A stretch of 27,327 bases of DNA. Source: Candidatus Hodarchaeota archaeon. Its GTDB lineage: Archaea; Asgardarchaeota; Heimdallarchaeia; Hodarchaeales; Hodarchaeaceae. Location of the stretch: NCBI GenBank assembly GCA_016840305.1, contig JAEOSP010000352.1, positions 1-27,327 on the forward strand. Reading direction: 5' to 3'. The notes under the pieces were generated by a model. The model was given only the letters and a program-made list of their open reading frames with translations, was not told the DNA's origin and searched no databases. The position numbers and the translations under genes were made by a program. Below, in pieces: positions 17,138 to 26,188 of the stretch. The stretch's first letter is position 1. Each line of letters starts with the position of its first letter.

Positions 17138-17582
17138 ATATCTTGAAAAAACATACAACATGAGATTTTCAACACGATTAATTAACAGTCCCGTGCTTGA
17201 TGTTATGAGTGCTTCTCTGAAGGGAAAGGAAGCAACAGAGCTTAACAAATGGTGTTTAACTATTTTCTCCATGTGGACACAGAACTTTTTTAATTGCTCA
17301 TGTACTGAAAATCCCTTCTGTAAGCACGGTCCAGAACAAGTGGGAAGATACATTATTAATGAAAGATTGAATGGAAGAAAAATAGGTCGGATATCTTCTG
17401 GTTTCACAAACTTTGAACTATTAGTTTACCCTGGGGATGTCCTTTCTTTTCTTAATGGGATTATCCATGAATTAGAGGGAATACAAAGAATTGCTATAGC
17501 AATTGAGATGGAAGATGTAGCGAGAAAAATATCTCTCCTAATTGATAAAATTGAAGTTCCTAAAAGGAAAACTGAAACCTAA
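17109..17582 (+). CDS. C-terminal cysteine-rich domain of the split helicase
   Basis: This frame overlaps the helicase by 29 bp. It contains a Cys cluster (NCSCTENPFCKHG), then GRYIINERLNGRKIGRIS, then LLVYPGDVLSFLNGIIHELEGIQRIA. From memory of the family, this order resembles the C-terminal part of DUF5814-type archaeal helicases, where the domain is fused. With 8 A instead of 9 at 17122-17130 the joined protein would read ...VYLSKKMHKYLEK without a break, total about 870 residues. If translated separately, starts at ATG 17109 or ATG 17130 are possible. The stop is 3 bp from the stop of the convergent small membrane protein. An independent coupled gene remains possible. Confidence 0.7.
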   Translation: MFIFQKKMHKYLEKTYNMRFSTRLINSPVLDVMSASLKGKEATELNKWCLTIFSMWTQNFFNCSCTENPFCKHGPEQVGRYIINERLNGRKIGRISSGFTNFELLVYPGDVLSFLNGIIHELEGIQRIAIAIEMEDVARKISLLIDKIEVPKRKTET

Positions 17583-17585
17583 GTC

Positions 17586-17762
17586 TTAATCCTCTTGTAA
17601 AGTAGATTTTCGATATTTAAGAAAAAAACCCAATCCTACAAATGCCAGAAGAAAGCCTATGATGTAAAATACAGCGAGTAGTACATTACTCATCGTTCCC
17701 CCTAGTCCTGCAATGACTAAACCAAAAATAATTAGTATAGAGCCGATTAAACGATCATCCAT
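17586..17762 (-). CDS. Small two-helix membrane protein (58 aa)
   Basis: I translated this short frame directly: ATG 17762 to TAA 17586, 58 residues. A short polar N-terminus (MDDRL) precedes two hydrophobic helices (about 5-22 and 27-48) separated by GGTMSN, and a basic-then-acidic tail (KYRKSTLQED) follows. The periodic Gly and the lack of stops or rare text make a real gene likely. It lies 70 bp downstream of the phosphohexomutase on the same strand, at the end of the argS-to-mutase cluster, and fills the gap before the convergent helicase gene. I do not recognise a family. A small membrane subunit or regulator is possible. Confidence 0.65.
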   Translation of the reverse strand: MDDRLIGSILIIFGLVIAGLGGTMSNVLLAVFYIIGFLLAFVGLGFFLKYRKSTLQED

Positions 17763-17832
17763 TTAGAGATCCTCATATTTCAATTAGGAAAAAAACAGAT
17801 CGCTATCCTTCATATTTTTTGTGTAGTAATCT

Positions 17833-19212
17833 CTATACTTTACAAATTTCTTCATTCACAAGATCTTTGACATATTCAAGATAAAATTCAAGTTTTTCCT
17901 TGGTGTATCCTTCTGCGCGAACAGATATAACAGGCTCAGTTCCACTCTCCCGAATGAGAATCCAACCGTCTTCAAATTCAGCTCGAACTCCATCAATGGT
18001 AATACAATTCTCAGCTTCAGAAATAAGACGTTTTTTCAAATTTTCAACAACAACTGACTTCACATTATCTTTGCAAGAGATTCTTAATTCATTGGATGAA
18101 TGATACGAAGGTAGTTCCTCAACTATACTAGATATCGACCGTTCTTGCTTTGTAAGAATCTCTATCATCTTTAGAGAAGAAAATGCTGCATCATCGAATC
18201 CAAAATAACCATCTTTGAAGTAATAATGGCCACTTAATTCCCCTGCAAATAGTGCCCCGCTCCTCATTATTTCTTCGTGAATCCAAGAATGACCAACACG
18301 TGTGAAGCGTACCTTAGCCCCTAAATCTGTTAAATATTCATAGGTAGCTCTAGATGTTTTTATATCAATCAAAATTTCACATTTCGGGTTTTTACCTATT
18401 AAATATCTACCAAACAACATAATTGCTTGATCAGGGAAAATGATGTTTCCACGATCATCTACAAAACCTACTCGATCCCCATCAGCATCGTATCCTATTC
18501 CTAAATCATAAGAACCACTTTTAATTTTAGTTATTATGTACTTAAGACATTCTGGTTTTGCGGGATCTGGGATCATAACAGGAAATGTTCCATCAGGTTC
18601 GGAGTGTAGAGCATCAACAGTCATTTGCTTTTCTGCAAGTACTTGTAAAATTGGATAGCAGGTACCATTCCCAATATCGACCACTAGGCTTGCTGATTTT
18701 CCAGGAGAAAAATTCTTTTTTTGAAAATTCCAGAATTGCTCACTGGTGACTCCACTTAGAGGAGGAACTTGTCCATACAAGTTTGTTTGAGTACCAGTTA
18801 AATTCTTCTTATAAATAAGCATCTTAATGTGTTGAAAGAAATTCTCAAAGTGATAAGAAACCCCATTATGATCACAGACTTTGATTCCGTTGTAATCAAT
18901 AGGATTGTGACTAGCAGTAATCATGATACCAAAATCTACATTTTCATTATTCGCAGCAAGAAAGTAAATCGTTGGCGTTGTACATACTCCAATATCTTTT
19001 ACATTACAGCCAGATGCCATTAATCCAAGAGTCAGCGCTGTTTTCAAAATCGGTGTCGATAATCTAACATCTCCTCCAATTATAACATTTTTATTTATCC
19101 CAAAGAACTTACCAAAAGCTTTACCAATACTAACAACTGTTTCCAAAGAGTAATCTTTCGGAAATTTTCCACGAATGTCATAAGCACGGAATATATTATC
19201 TAATTCAACCAT
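17833..19212 (-). CDS. Phosphomannomutase / phosphoglucomutase family (alpha-D-phosphohexomutase)
   Basis: The enzyme interconverts hexose 1- and 6-phosphates (mannose, glucose or glucosamine), feeding nucleotide-sugar synthesis for glycoproteins and glycolipids. All four signature loops are present in 459 residues: TASHNP (99-104, phospho-acceptor Ser101), DADGDR for metal binding (242-247), GELSGH for sugar recognition (324-329) and RESGTEP for phosphate binding (421-427). GELSGH, with Glu and Ser, is typical of the phosphomannomutase/phosphoglucomutase group, but the exact substrate cannot be fixed from sequence. It starts at ATG 19212, 49 bp after the RNase HII stop on the same strand. 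Confidence 0.94.
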   Translation of the reverse strand: MVELDNIFRAYDIRGKFPKDYSLETVVSIGKAFGKFFGINKNVIIGGDVRLSTPILKTALTLGLMASGCNVKDIGVCTTPTIYFLAANNENVDFGIMITASHNPIDYNGIKVCDHNGVSYHFENFFQHIKMLIYKKNLTGTQTNLYGQVPPLSGVTSEQFWNFQKKNFSPGKSASLVVDIGNGTCYPILQVLAEKQMTVDALHSEPDGTFPVMIPDPAKPECLKYIITKIKSGSYDLGIGYDADGDRVGFVDDRGNIIFPDQAIMLFGRYLIGKNPKCEILIDIKTSRATYEYLTDLGAKVRFTRVGHSWIHEEIMRSGALFAGELSGHYYFKDGYFGFDDAAFSSLKMIEILTKQERSISSIVEELPSYHSSNELRISCKDNVKSVVVENLKKRLISEAENCITIDGVRAEFEDGWILIRESGTEPVISVRAEGYTKEKLEFYLEYVKDLVNEEICKV

Positions 19213-19261
19213 ATGATACCCTCACGATCAAAGTTATTAGGAATGTTCACTTCTCTAATCC

Positions 19262-20044
19262 TTAGAAAAATTCATCTAAAGTTTTCTCCTGTTGTCTGAG
19301 TATTGACTGTAGAGTTGACCATTCCCAATTATATCTAATAAAAGGAAAACTACGAGCCTTTATCTGCTTTTGATAATCTTTAAGAAATTTAATCACGCGT
19401 TTATCCATTTTATTTGGATAACCTTGTCCAAGGCTGAGACTAGGTAATTGAAAGTTCTGTTCGATCTCGCGTAATCGATTATCCCTTGTATACTTGGCTA
19501 GAATGGAAGCTGCGGCAACAATCGAATATTTTTTATCGGCTCCAGTTGCTATAACTATTTTCATTTTAGTTTGATTGTCCTTAGACAGAGAAACTGAATA
19601 TTCTTCCTTGTTTCTGGATTTTATAACTAATTTATTAATATCTTTTTTTCTATGAATTAAGTTTCGAATTTCATTTACAGTATACTTCGGTGATGATAAA
19701 TTATCTATATATATCCTGTTAGATTTTAAATCTTTTATTATTTGATAGAAATTTCGAATTTCTAGTAAATTTAAGTTATCTGAAGGGCGTTTAGCTAATG
19801 TTTTATCAATTTCTTCTGAAGAGATCTCCTTCACAGTCCGATCAACAGCAATTTCCTGAATTTCAAGGGCTAGTTCATTCCTTTTTTTTCTCCCCGTTAA
19901 ACCTGTGAAGAGTTTTGAATCTTTCAAACCCTTCCCTTCTAACTCATTTAGGTCAGATTCATACAAAGATAGCCCAGCGATAATTAACGGACCGAAAACA
20001 CCTCCTCTCCCTGCCTCATCAATGCCTGATACTAATTTTCCCAA
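19262..20044 (-). CDS. rnhB: Ribonuclease HII
   Basis: Cleaves RNA in RNA/DNA hybrids and single ribonucleotides in DNA. The N-terminus LVSGIDEAGRGGVFGPL carries the first two catalytic acids (Asp9, Glu10), and the conserved block VAAASILAKYTRD sits in the second half. At 260 residues it is slightly longer than usual, with a C-terminal helical tail. The most likely start is TTG at 20044: the catalytic Asp is then at residue 9, as in other RNases HII. The start lies 2 bp from the stop of the G1P dehydrogenase, so the genes are translationally close and almost certainly co-transcribed. Confidence 0.95.
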   Translation of the reverse strand: MGKLVSGIDEAGRGGVFGPLIIAGLSLYESDLNELEGKGLKDSKLFTGLTGRKKRNELALEIQEIAVDRTVKEISSEEIDKTLAKRPSDNLNLLEIRNFYQIIKDLKSNRIYIDNLSSPKYTVNEIRNLIHRKKDINKLVIKSRNKEEYSVSLSKDNQTKMKIVIATGADKKYSIVAAASILAKYTRDNRLREIEQNFQLPSLSLGQGYPNKMDKRVIKFLKDYQKQIKARSFPFIRYNWEWSTLQSILRQQEKTLDEFF

Positions 20045-20046
20045 AT

Positions 20047-21132
20047 TTAATCTATTCCGGTCGCTTCAATAGCTTTTTCAGCAGCTTTTTTCGTTAAACC
20101 TTCTGAAAGAATTGTATACCTATCAGGTCGAATGTTTTGAGCTATTTGAATTGCCTCCAACATTATATCTCTATCAATCCTTAACTCGTGTAGAGTTAAA
20201 GGGACAGAAACTTGTTTCAAGCAAGATTGGATGCGAAACCAGTCCCCACCATGTAAATACATCATTAAAATGGCATTTATTCCTGTTTGATAACCGTGTA
20301 ATATTTTGAATTCATATTTTGTTGATAAAATATCTAAAGCGTGACTAATGAGGTGTTCTGATCCACTTGCAGGGCGAGAAGAGCCAGCTATACACATCGC
20401 AACTCCGCTACTTCCTAGCGCTTTGATTAATGCGCGAACACCCAATTCGCTAAAAAATTGTTTTCCTAAATCATTAATTCGCTCCTCTACCATAGTTGCA
20501 GTCATTTCTGAGAACGATGCTGCATAAATATCATAATCCTCACCTTTTAGTCTATGAGCGAGCTTCCAATCTTTAATAGCTACCCATTTTGATATAATAT
20601 CCCCCACTCCAGCTTTTAATGAATCTTTAGGAGCCTTGCTAATTAATGTTGTATCACCAATTATAGCTAAGGGAGCAATTGGTTGATATTCTGGCAAATA
20701 CTCCTTACCTGAACATTCAGACACTTTCTGTCTTAAGATAAAATTGATATAAGGGCTAGAAAAACCATCATGACTAGCATTAGTTGGTACTGCAATATAT
20801 TCCGTTTTAGAAATATTAGCTATGAGTTTAACATAATCAATTACCGTTCCACCTCCCACAGCCATGAGGTGGGTTTGTTGATCTATTTTGTTTGCAATTT
20901 TTTTTAATCGCTCAATATCTGTATTCGAAGGTAAAAGCGTGTGTTCATATTCTAGGGCGTCAGAAAGTTGAGGTATAACCAATTTCTCGCTTATTTCTTT
21001 AGTTGCTGTTTTTCCGCTAAATATATGGAGTTTAGTTATACCTAGTTCATCACAAATTTTAGCTACCTTCTCTACCGCATTTGGTCCAAAAGCTACTCTT
21101 CTTGAAACATTAATTTCCTGCACTGGACCCAT
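20047..21132 (-). CDS. egsA: sn-Glycerol-1-phosphate dehydrogenase
   Basis: Reduces dihydroxyacetone phosphate to sn-glycerol-1-phosphate with NAD(P)H, the first committed step that fixes archaeal lipid stereochemistry. The 361-residue protein has a nucleotide-binding glycine-rich strand (AVGGGTVIDYVK, about 92-103), the substrate region VPTNASHDGFSSPYI, and metal-ligand regions around VGDIISKW, SSRPASGSEHLISHA and LHGYQTGIN. The length matches the family. It starts at ATG 21132, 66 bp downstream of the flippase-like gene. Because it is near-universal in archaea and rare in bacteria, it supports the archaeal assignment. The neighbouring membrane protein may share a role in lipid or cell-surface assembly. 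Confidence 0.96.
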   Translation of the reverse strand: MGPVQEINVSRRVAFGPNAVEKVAKICDELGITKLHIFSGKTATKEISEKLVIPQLSDALEYEHTLLPSNTDIERLKKIANKIDQQTHLMAVGGGTVIDYVKLIANISKTEYIAVPTNASHDGFSSPYINFILRQKVSECSGKEYLPEYQPIAPLAIIGDTTLISKAPKDSLKAGVGDIISKWVAIKDWKLAHRLKGEDYDIYAASFSEMTATMVEERINDLGKQFFSELGVRALIKALGSSGVAMCIAGSSRPASGSEHLISHALDILSTKYEFKILHGYQTGINAILMMYLHGGDWFRIQSCLKQVSVPLTLHELRIDRDIMLEAIQIAQNIRPDRYTILSEGLTKKAAEKAIEATGID

Positions 21133-21198
21133 ATAATATACTTCCGAGAAAAATCCTTTAGTTATCGTAATAGTTCAGTTTCATTTGTGAATCTATTT

Positions 21199-22272
21199 TT
21201 ATGATATCCCATCTTCATTTTTTTCTAATAATTCATCATTGTCCCTTTTAGAATTAATCCCTCCATATCTTAAGATCTCCTTTCCACCTAATTTCAGAGT
21301 TGCATATCCCCCTAAAATTGCGAGAAGGAAAGATTTTGCAATCCGATCAATGAGAGCAATACTTACAGCAGCTTGTCCAGGATAGTTAGGCGAATTATAG
21401 AGTACAATTGCTATTATTACTTCATACTGACCCACTGCTCCTGGTAAAATTGGGATGATAAAAGTTATATTTCCAGCACAAGATGCTGCAATTACCCATG
21501 GTAGATCATTTAGGTTAAAAGATGAGAAAACTGTGAATGCAATAACGTAAAGCATAAGTCCTTCTATTAACCAAATTAATGAAGAAGTTACTATACCTTG
21601 GAAAAGCAGAGTAGGATTTGTTCTTAAATCTGAAATACCTCTTAAAAAAGCTTCATACACAGATGTTAGCTTCGATCTTATTATATCTGGAGATTTGCTT
21701 AAAACCTTGTAAATGACGCTAGGTTTGATTAAAATTACTATTATCGCTAGAAGCCCTGCTCCAGAACTGAAAAAGAGGATTAAAATTAACTGTTCAATGA
21801 TCTGAGAGCCTTCACTCGCTTGAAGAGAACTTCCTATAAAAAACAAACTTGCTGTTGTCACTACTAATAATCCTATAATGCTCAGTACTTGTTCGATCAC
21901 AATAGACGATAAAGTATCAGAATATTTTGTTCCATGATTACGTTTCAATGAAAAAACTCTAACAGCTTCTCCTGCACGAGCAATAGTAAATAAATTAATA
22001 GCTAAAGCTGAAGAAACAGGAAGAATTAATGATGTTACGGGAATATCAACTCCTTGTGCAATCAATAATAATTTCCATCTGAAAGTGCGTATCAACAAGT
22101 CAATAAGATATAATATGAAGAGGATAATTAATCCCCAGACCCCTAGTGAAAATAAATCATCAATTAAGTTTTCTGGATTTATAAAAACCAGTATCATCAA
22201 GAGAATAATAATTGAAATTGAATAAATTGCTATTGAAGACTTTTTAGGAAATTCCATGTTCTTTCTCACCAA
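21199..22272 (-). CDS. Flippase-like integral membrane protein (UPF0104/AglD-type)
   Basis: 357 residues with about eight membrane helices. The pattern LIRTFRWKLLL, then ARAGEAVRVFSLKRNHG, and the late PILPGAVGQYEVIIAI are typical of the lysylphosphatidylglycerol synthetase transmembrane/flippase-like family (UPF0104; archaeal AglD belongs here). In archaea such proteins are linked to moving lipid-linked sugars or lipids across the membrane; direct evidence is limited. The start shown is TTG 22272; GTG 22269 or ATG 22257 (MEFPKKSS) would give the same protein core. It begins 5 bp after the argS stop, so it is in the same transcript. Next to a lipid backbone gene and a sugar-phosphate mutase, a cell-envelope role is plausible. 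Confidence 0.87.
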   Translation of the reverse strand: MVRKNMEFPKKSSIAIYSISIIILLMILVFINPENLIDDLFSLGVWGLIILFILYLIDLLIRTFRWKLLLIAQGVDIPVTSLILPVSSALAINLFTIARAGEAVRVFSLKRNHGTKYSDTLSSIVIEQVLSIIGLLVVTTASLFFIGSSLQASEGSQIIEQLILILFFSSGAGLLAIIVILIKPSVIYKVLSKSPDIIRSKLTSVYEAFLRGISDLRTNPTLLFQGIVTSSLIWLIEGLMLYVIAFTVFSSFNLNDLPWVIAASCAGNITFIIPILPGAVGQYEVIIAIVLYNSPNYPGQAAVSIALIDRIAKSFLLAILGGYATLKLGGKEILRYGGINSKRDNDELLEKNEDGIS

Positions 22273-22277
22273 AATAA

Positions 22278-24200
22278 TTACATTTCATCCACAATTGGTA
22301 TTCCTATCACGTTTAGGGTGTTTCTCATTACGATGGTAAAATTACTTACCAAAGCAGCTCGAAAAATCTTTAACTCATCAGATTCAGCATTTAAAACTCG
22401 GGAAGTTTCATAGAAACGGTTGAATGAGGATGCTAAGTCAAATGCATATTTAGTTACAATTAAAGGTTGAAAAGACTCAGCAGCAGCTACTACGATCATT
22501 GGAAAACGATAAAGATTTAGGATGAGCTGTTTTTCATGAATACTCCAAGAAGTATCATCTGCTCCTGAAAATTCTTTAATAGTTTTTAATTTACTGAGAA
22601 TCTTTGTAGCACGAACAAAAGAATACATCAAAAATGGACCTGTATCTCCCTCTAATGAAGTTGCATCTTCAATTCGAAATTTAATTTCTGTTTCAGTAGA
22701 AAACTTAGTAAGCCAGTAGCGAATGGCTCCTGCAGTTATACTCGATATTATTTCGTTTCTTTTCGGAGGATTTTCTTCCAAGTCAGGACGTTTCTTAGAT
22801 ATCGTTTTAAATGCAACTGCGAGTGTATCATCAAATACTGCATCAGCCCAAGCTCGTTCTTCATACCAGTTCCCTGTTCTTCCTGAAAATCTCGCATGAG
22901 GAGCTGATACATGTTTATATGATAAATGATAGGAATTTTCGTATTCATCTACTAAATCTAAGAGTTTCAATGTAGATCGTACAATCTCTTGAAGAAAATT
23001 CTGTTCCATACCAATTACATTACAAATCCTATCAGATTTACCGAAAGATCTCTTCTTCTGGCCTTTCAGTTTGTAATCAATACTGCTCCATAGATCCTTC
23101 AGAACCCCAGCTTCATTTTTCTGTTTAACAATGCTACGACTTTGTAATTTAGCTTTTACGAGTCCTAATTTCCATAGTTGTAACGCAACGTCGTGAGCAA
23201 CGTAAGTAGGAACTCCATTAGAACGTACAAATACCTTATCAGGATTTTTCTTATCTTGAAATTCAGGAAGATTACCTAAACGCGCAATAAAACAGCCAGC
23301 ATTTGTACCCTCCTTTTCCCAATGAAAAGAGTCATTCTTTTCGAGTAATTGCAGCGTTTCCTCCCATATACCAGATCTTGCTATATCTGATTCCCAAACC
23401 AAGTAATCATAGGTTATTCCGTATCTCCATGCAGTCTCTAGATTACTATCAACGCATGATTGGGCAATACTTCGCATAAAATGATATGTTTTAGCATCAT
23501 TTCTCATTTCCACCATTATCTGATCTACCTCATCCCACTGATCATGTTTTTCGAGTATACTATTACAGTAGGAATATACTTTCCCTAACCAAACATCAAA
23601 TTTTTCAGTAGACTCACGAGCTACTGCAAGTTGATGCCCATTTAGAATTCCCCATATTAAGGTGGCAACTTGTCTTCCTAAATCATCAATGAGATTTTGA
23701 ACTTCAACCTTCCATCCGTTCATTGTATATACTCTTGCAATACAATCACCCAGAATTGCATTTCTAAGATTCCCTATATGCAGAGGTTTTACAGGATTAA
23801 TTGAGGTATGCTCGACAATTATTTTCCTTCCTTTCCCATTGTTATTTGTTCCATATTTCGCTTTTTTCGTCTGTATCTGTTTGTAAAGGTTACTATACAG
23901 TGTTGAAAAATTAAGAAAGATATTTATATAGCCTTTTTCGGCTTTTGAGGATTTTATTACTGAATTTTCCTCATGAAGATTGTTTAGAGCTTTTGAAATA
24001 TCGTCAGCTATTATCATTGGTGATTTTTTAAGAATTTTAGCCAGTTTAAAAGCAACATTAGAAGATCTTTCCCCGAACTCAAAGGTAGGTGGTATTTCTA
24101 TTGATTTTTCTATGAGTTCCTTAATTTCGGAAGTTATCTCAAGTTGTGTTCCAATCGCTTTTTCTAATACCATCTTCACTGATTTTTCGATCATAATCAC
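22278..24200 (-). CDS. argS: Arginyl-tRNA synthetase
   Basis: Charges tRNA-Arg with arginine. The 640-residue class I synthetase has an N-terminal additional domain (about 1-120), the catalytic region beginning VEHTSINPVKPLHIGN with the HIGH-type signature (141-144), and a degenerate KMSKS-type loop (ARFSGRTGNW), as usual for archaeal ArgRS. A C-terminal all-helical anticodon-binding domain ends VMRNTLNVIGIPIVDEM. GTG 24200 gives the longest form; ATG 24194 (MIEKSVK) is more likely the start. It is the first gene of a colinear minus-strand cluster. The TnpB copy 2 gene ends only about 100 bp upstream. Confidence 0.97.
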   Translation of the reverse strand: MIMIEKSVKMVLEKAIGTQLEITSEIKELIEKSIEIPPTFEFGERSSNVAFKLAKILKKSPMIIADDISKALNNLHEENSVIKSSKAEKGYINIFLNFSTLYSNLYKQIQTKKAKYGTNNNGKGRKIIVEHTSINPVKPLHIGNLRNAILGDCIARVYTMNGWKVEVQNLIDDLGRQVATLIWGILNGHQLAVARESTEKFDVWLGKVYSYCNSILEKHDQWDEVDQIMVEMRNDAKTYHFMRSIAQSCVDSNLETAWRYGITYDYLVWESDIARSGIWEETLQLLEKNDSFHWEKEGTNAGCFIARLGNLPEFQDKKNPDKVFVRSNGVPTYVAHDVALQLWKLGLVKAKLQSRSIVKQKNEAGVLKDLWSSIDYKLKGQKKRSFGKSDRICNVIGMEQNFLQEIVRSTLKLLDLVDEYENSYHLSYKHVSAPHARFSGRTGNWYEERAWADAVFDDTLAVAFKTISKKRPDLEENPPKRNEIISSITAGAIRYWLTKFSTETEIKFRIEDATSLEGDTGPFLMYSFVRATKILSKLKTIKEFSGADDTSWSIHEKQLILNLYRFPMIVVAAAESFQPLIVTKYAFDLASSFNRFYETSRVLNAESDELKIFRAALVSNFTIVMRNTLNVIGIPIVDEM

Positions 24201-24295
24201 ACATCAATAAGCGGAAATATGTGTTTTCATCAACAGGGGCTAGGTTATTAAAATTGCTAAAAAGATAGTCAATTTTATTCACAGGAGGTCATCAA
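24201..24295 (-). promoter_or_regulatory. argS upstream region, candidate promoter and element right end
   Basis: Between the tnpB copy 2 stop and argS there are 95 bp. On the minus strand an AT-rich stretch around 24243-24258 (caattttaataacc) is TATA-like, about 50-60 bp before the argS start. The right end of the TnpB element and the guide-encoding boundary should also fall here, probably just beyond 24270-24296. Neither the TATA box nor the element end can be fixed from one copy. Confidence 0.3.
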
Positions 24296-25495
24296 CTAGC
24301 TCGTTGCCGTACCTAGTCTCCATCGTGTCGGATGTAACCCTACATCCTCTATCCTGTCAGCGGTCATAGCGTTCAGGAATGCTTTCTTAAGGATATTGTA
24401 GCTACCATTTACATCAGCATTAATAATAATGCCTTTTTTAGATCTAAATAGTCCTCTACTAGTTCTTTTTCCTTGATATTTATCATGATGTCTTATGGGT
24501 TCATTATCCAAGAAAGAACATTTATTAGTATGGTTTTCTTCTTGTTTAATGACCGTTATTCCCATTGCTTCAGCTTTATAGTTTAATTGTTGAATTAGCT
24601 TGTAAAAAGGAATGGTGACAAAATTCTGGTTATTCCTTTTCCCAAGGTGACAGTTTTGCTTCCAATCTGGGTTATAACCAACAATGACTGCTCCAATGTC
24701 ATTTAATACACAATAATCAATAATTTTTCGACTGATTTTGTGATTGCGCTTATGGGTCAATTTTTGCAGCTTTTTGCCTGTTTTTATTCCTTGACGGTCA
24801 TAAATGGATTGAATTCTAGCTCGTTCTTTGTTATAATATTGATTAATGGATTTGACAACCCCACCTTTAATAACAAACGGTTTTAAACCATTATTATTAA
24901 CAGTAGTTATGAGATTGCATACCCCTAAATCAATGGCAATGATTTTATCATTATTCAAAAGTTTAGGACTAATAGTTTTCTTGTAGACGATTTCTACCAC
25001 ATAACCTACTCCTTTCGGAATAAGTCGCACTTCTCTTATGTTTGCTGTGTCAGGGAGTCTGGTTTTTACTTTAAAACCTACTTTTTTGGGAAAGAACAAG
25101 AAGCCATCTTTTAATTTCACCTGCTGGTTGGTAAAAACCAGTAAAAACTCTCCATTCTTTGGCTTGTATTTGGGTATTCTTGGTTCAGCCTTGAATTTTG
25201 ATTCATCCTTTTCCTACTCTTTGAAAGCATTAAAAAAACTTGTCCAATTTCTATCAAGGATTTTCAATACCTGTTGGGCTGTTTGAGCTGGTAATTCCTG
25301 GTAATTCTTAGAGGTTTTTAATGAATGATAAAGGGTATTATAACGGATCCATTTAATGGTTTTAAAGAACTCTTGACGAATTTGATAATTTGCTTCATTA
25401 TACAAATTCTTTGACACGTGACATAGCTGTCGGAGTTGCTTTGTTGGTTTTAACCAAATCCGCTCTGTTTTGAATACTCTCTTCAGGTTATTCAA
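24296..25495 (-). pseudogene. tnpB: TnpB-family gene copy 2, interrupted by one amber codon
   Basis: Two pieces, 25214-25495 and 24296-25120, are in the same frame. The intervening codons read as TnpB sequence, and the only break is TAG at 25214-25216. In copy 1 this codon is TGG (Trp90), so a single G-to-A change made the stop. The catalytic Asp residues are present: RuvC-I IAIDLG (about residue 189) and RuvC-III NADVN (codon 361, at 24413-24415). Compared with copy 1, 21 bp are missing at about 24731-24737, removing seven residues between KRNHKI and SRKIIDYC. The start is TTG 25495, since an in-frame stop lies just upstream. A downstream GTG at 25120 would give only the C-terminal part. Without suppression of the amber codon no full protein forms, but the element's RNA could still be made. 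Confidence 0.88.
24330..24347 (-). ncRNA. Hairpin in TnpB 3' end, candidate omegaRNA segment (copy 2)
   Basis: The same GGATGTA/TACATCC hairpin as at 18-35 lies in the 52-base block 24313-24364 that is identical in both copies. It sits within 50 bases of the tnpB stop, where TnpB guide scaffolds overlap the gene end. Its role as omegaRNA is inferred from position and conservation. Confidence 0.5.
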
Positions 25496-25542
25496 GTGTC
25501 ATCACTTTAATATGATTGATATTAAATAAGGCGTTGACCAGT

Positions 25543-25629
25543 TTTTATTCGTGAGGCTCTCTAAGATTTGTCCTAGAAATTCAGGAAGTAGACATGAAAA
25601 AAATCATTTTTTCCCTTATAACCACCTAA
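25543..25629 (-). repeat. Degenerate repeat shared with the copy 1 locus, candidate element left end
   Basis: Aligns with 2073-2161 over about 86 bp and ends in the identical 15-mer cttataaccacctaa (25615-25629), after which similarity stops. It starts about 50 bp upstream of the tnpB copy 2 start, as expected for the left end of the element. The bases just outside (TTCTTAGG on the minus strand here, TTTTTAGG at copy 1) are similar and could include the target-adjacent motif. Confidence 0.5.
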
Positions 25630-26188
25630 GAAAAATATTTAGAATTAACTTTTACAATTGATTGTACAATAGCAAGATAATATCCAGCATACAATCCTAT
25701 TACAATAATGCTCTTATTTGATTCAAGGTCAACTAAGTTTATTTTTATTTTATAATTGTGTTGTTAGCAAGATAATCAACCTACTCAAGAGAGATTTCAA
25801 TTTGCTTTGCATATACAAATTGAATCTTGGTATTCAAAATATTTCATAGTTAAATTTAAAGGAAATCCTCTTAATGATGTATACTCAAAAATCGCAGGAG
25901 AGCCTTTTAACTTATTTACATTGAACTTTAGGTTCTAATTCCGACACACATTACTGCTAGAAAAGAAATTTTATGAAATTACTTCAAGAATTGGAATTAC
26001 ATCAGGATTGTGCTGTTACTACAGTTCGAAATTGTTATAAATTTCACATTAGGTGTATAAACAGAATAATTAGAAATTCTCTTTCTTTGCTAGAATTGTC
26101 CTTTTTTTTAGTCATTCTAGTGAATTTTTCATCTAAATTCATTAAAACGTAATCTAGTTTGAAAATTGTACTTAGGAATCGAAACACA
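25630..26188. other. AT-rich stretch without a convincing gene
   Basis: About 560 bp between the TnpB element and the aminotransferase. Two short open plus frames exist: 25768-25938 (57 codons, no ATG) and 25973-26152 (59 residues from ATG). Neither shows a recognisable motif. They could be remnants of an older gene or chance frames in AT-rich DNA. The aminotransferase promoter should lie at the right end. I see no tRNA, hairpin terminator or repeat array. Confidence 0.45.

Noticed and set aside
25973..26152. 59-residue plus frame upstream of the aminotransferase
   Set aside because: No motif, Cys/aromatic-rich chance-like composition; a frame of this length is expected by chance in AT-rich DNA.
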